Below the pieces are notes generated by a model that was not told the DNA's origin, did no database searches, and saw only the letters and a list, made by a program, of their open reading frames with translations. Of a stretch of 64,000 bases of DNA, positions 62,293 through 64,000 are shown in pieces. Source of the stretch: Rallus limicola (taxonomy: Eukaryota > Chordata > Aves > Gruiformes > Rallidae); NCBI GenBank assembly GCA_022605955.1, contig JAKCOZ010000003.1:52576179-52640178 (forward strand), in the 5' to 3' direction. The first letter of the stretch is position 1; each line of letters begins with the position of its first letter. The position numbers and the translations under genes are program-made.

Positions 62293-63334
62293 GGCCGCAA
62301 CTTCAGATTACAAAGAACACAATACTGTCCTTAAACCTCTAGTGACCATGTATTTATTTGGATTTTGCAACAGTTTTTCCAAGAAGTGTTAGTGACAACC
62401 TCCAGCGGAATTCTATTTCTCTCCCAAACTAGGTTTTTCATAACTTTCTCACATCCTGGGGAATTGTAGCTAGTGGAACATCTCCTACAGCTTGGCATCA
62501 GGGCACTTTATGTTCCATATGCAAATGACAAGTAAAGTGTAATACTGGATGTTTTATCTGGCTAGATGAATGTTTTCTTTCAATTTTTCAGTCCATCTAA
62601 CTTCTCCTGTGAAGGAGTAAGTAGATGCAAGGAACTGATACACTCAAACTCAAGGCTCAAAACCCTACTTAAATTAGGATATTTTCTTTCATTATACAAT
62701 CACTCCTTTGTGTAACGTCATTAGCTTAAGATATTTGTGGTTTAGAGACTAACAGATTACCGTTCAGTAACTCAATTGTTTCTAAAGGAATACATGCTTG
62801 TAATGTGGCCTAATGCCAACTGAAGAGATTGTTTCTGGTTTCAAAGGCCATCTAGCGTCAAGGAGAATCTTTCTACTACATACCTAAACTAACACAACAC
62901 AGCTAAAGATTTTAATTAAGGAAACAGAAAAAAATTCTCATCAACTATTTCTTGGTATTACACAAATATAAAATTGTAATTTACTGTGCTCAGGAAACAA
63001 TCCAACAGTGTTTTTAAGTATTTACTTTTACAGATTTGTGCAAGTCAACAGTTTACTAAAGATTCAGTGCTCAAATGGTAGGGATAAACGAAAAAACCCT
63101 ACTTACACTGCAGAAGACAAATGTACATTATTGAGTTTAAGAAATATTTACAAACATCCCTCCTAAGAACTCTATTTACAATTTAACTTTGAATTTAAGT
63201 TTTAACTGTCGTACACAACATTGCAATGAACAGAGGCCCAGCCAAACAGCACAGCTGCAGCAATATTGCTGGTACTGAAGTACACACAAAGGTCCCGCTT
63301 CACTGACTCCAGTGTTAGGCAGCTGGTAACTATT

Positions 63335-63757
63335 TACTAAGATGATGAGGGGACTGGAGCATCTCTCTTATGGGTAAAGGCTGAGAGAGCTGGGTCTGTT
63401 TAGTCTGGAGAAGACTGAGAGGGAATCTAATGAATGCTTTAAATATCGAAAGGTCAGGTGTCAAAAGAATGGAGCCAGGCTCTTCTCAGTGGTGTCCAGA
63501 GACAGGACAAGGGGCAGTGGGCACAAACTGGAACACGGGAAGTTCCATCTGAACATGAGGAAAAACTTCTTTCCTCTGAGGGTGACAGAGCACTGGGACA
63601 GGCTGCCCAGAGAAGTTGTGGAGTCTCCTTCTCTGGAGACACTCAAAACCCACCTGGACACTGTCCTGTGCAACCTGCTCTAGGTGATCCTGCTCTATCG
63701 GGGGGTTGGACTAGATGATCTCCAGAGGTCCCTTCCAACCCCTACCATTCTGTAGTA
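63335..63757 (+). mobile_element. CR1 LINE 3' fragment with residual ORF2 end
   Basis: A plus-strand CR1 3' end of about 420 bp. It finishes GGTTGGACTAGATGATCTCC and CCTTCCAACCCCTACCATTC, the normal CR1 terminus. The codons at about 63489-63683 still read as the C-terminal end of CR1 ORF2 ([32 protein letters not shown]), but a frame change just upstream and the 5' truncation make it non-functional. It is antisense to MTREX. Confidence 0.93.
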
Positions 63758-64000
63758 ACATTATTCCTGGACATTTTGCTCCAGTATTAAGGAAATTGTT
63801 TGTATCAGATACGCCTTATTGTTGAGCTGTGATTAAAATGTCTTATGTAAATGTCCTGTCATTCTCAGGATCTCGCTGAAGTGTGCCCTATAAATCTTGA
63901 CCTTATCCTGGAGCAAAGCTGCAATACTTGATGTGGCAGCGAACTACTAACACAAGACATGATCGTGACCTTACTACAGATAGTCAACAAATAAAACCTA

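Larger units (their letters stand above)
55570..64000 (-). other. MTREX: MTREX intron (5' end outside the window)
   Basis: At least 8.4 kb of intron. I looked for the preceding exon (the KQLLK end and the GRAGRRG motif) and did not find it. The only features are two CR1 fragments at 61.7-62.3 and 63.3-63.8 kb, a T-rich patch near 57535-57555 and A-rich runs near 58815 and 60390. Sequence after 63,760 is featureless. Confidence 0.8.

Noticed and set aside
63489..63683. 64-codon frame that looks like a real protein end
   Set aside because: It is the C-terminal remnant of CR1 ORF2 within a truncated CR1 copy, not a host gene.
55570..64000. Search for further upstream MTREX exons
   Set aside because: No stretch on the minus strand encodes the GRAGRRG, KFDGKDFRW or KQLLK blocks. 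The region is read as a single intron.

Overview
The window is vertebrate nuclear DNA, almost certainly from a bird. It has long AT-leaning introns, small exons with GT..AG borders, few repeats, and the repeats that can be named are CR1 LINE fragments, the usual avian retroelement. It holds parts of two protein-coding genes that face each other tail to tail. The order and orientation match the PLPP1-MTREX neighbourhood known from other vertebrates. No prokaryotic gene, CRISPR array, tRNA, rRNA or intact mobile element was found.

Region 1 (1 to about 38,920, + strand) is PLPP1 (phospholipid phosphatase 1, also LPP1 or PPAP2A), without its first coding exon, which lies upstream of the window. 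Exons 2 to 6 are at 3181-3332, 6629-6909, 23251-23308, 36248-36424 and 38462-38587. They join with consistent phases and encode the last 263 residues or so, including the three phosphatase motifs C1, C2 and C3. Introns 3 and 4 are 16.3 and 12.9 kb. Intron 4 holds two unexpected items: an in-frame 63-nt exon candidate with its own splice sites (34562-34624) and an 88-nt near-perfect hairpin (24489-24576).

Region 2 (about 38,800 to 64,000, - strand) is the 3' half of MTREX (SKIV2L2 / MTR4), the nuclear exosome RNA helicase. Twelve exons between 38977 and 55569 encode 489 residues plus the stop, equivalent to about residues 554-1042 of a 1042-residue protein: winged helix, arch/KOW domain and C-terminal helical DSHCT domain. 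The RecA helicase domains lie upstream, beyond 64,000. From 55,570 to the end is one long intron.

The two genes end within about 400 bp of each other. Their predicted poly(A) signals (ATTAAA on + at 38899, AATAAA on - at 38818) imply that the 3' UTRs overlap by roughly 100-120 nt. The genes are not otherwise functionally linked: PLPP1 is a membrane ecto-phosphatase and MTREX is a nuclear RNA helicase.

Other structure: a perfect 77-bp direct repeat flanks one in-frame MTREX exon; CR1 fragments lie at about 12.8-14.3, 40.1, 43.2-43.6, 61.7-62.3 and 63.3-63.8 kb; an unnamed repeat of about 80 bp occurs twice in PLPP1 introns; and there are two long poly-C tracts. Most other open frames in the introns look like chance frames.
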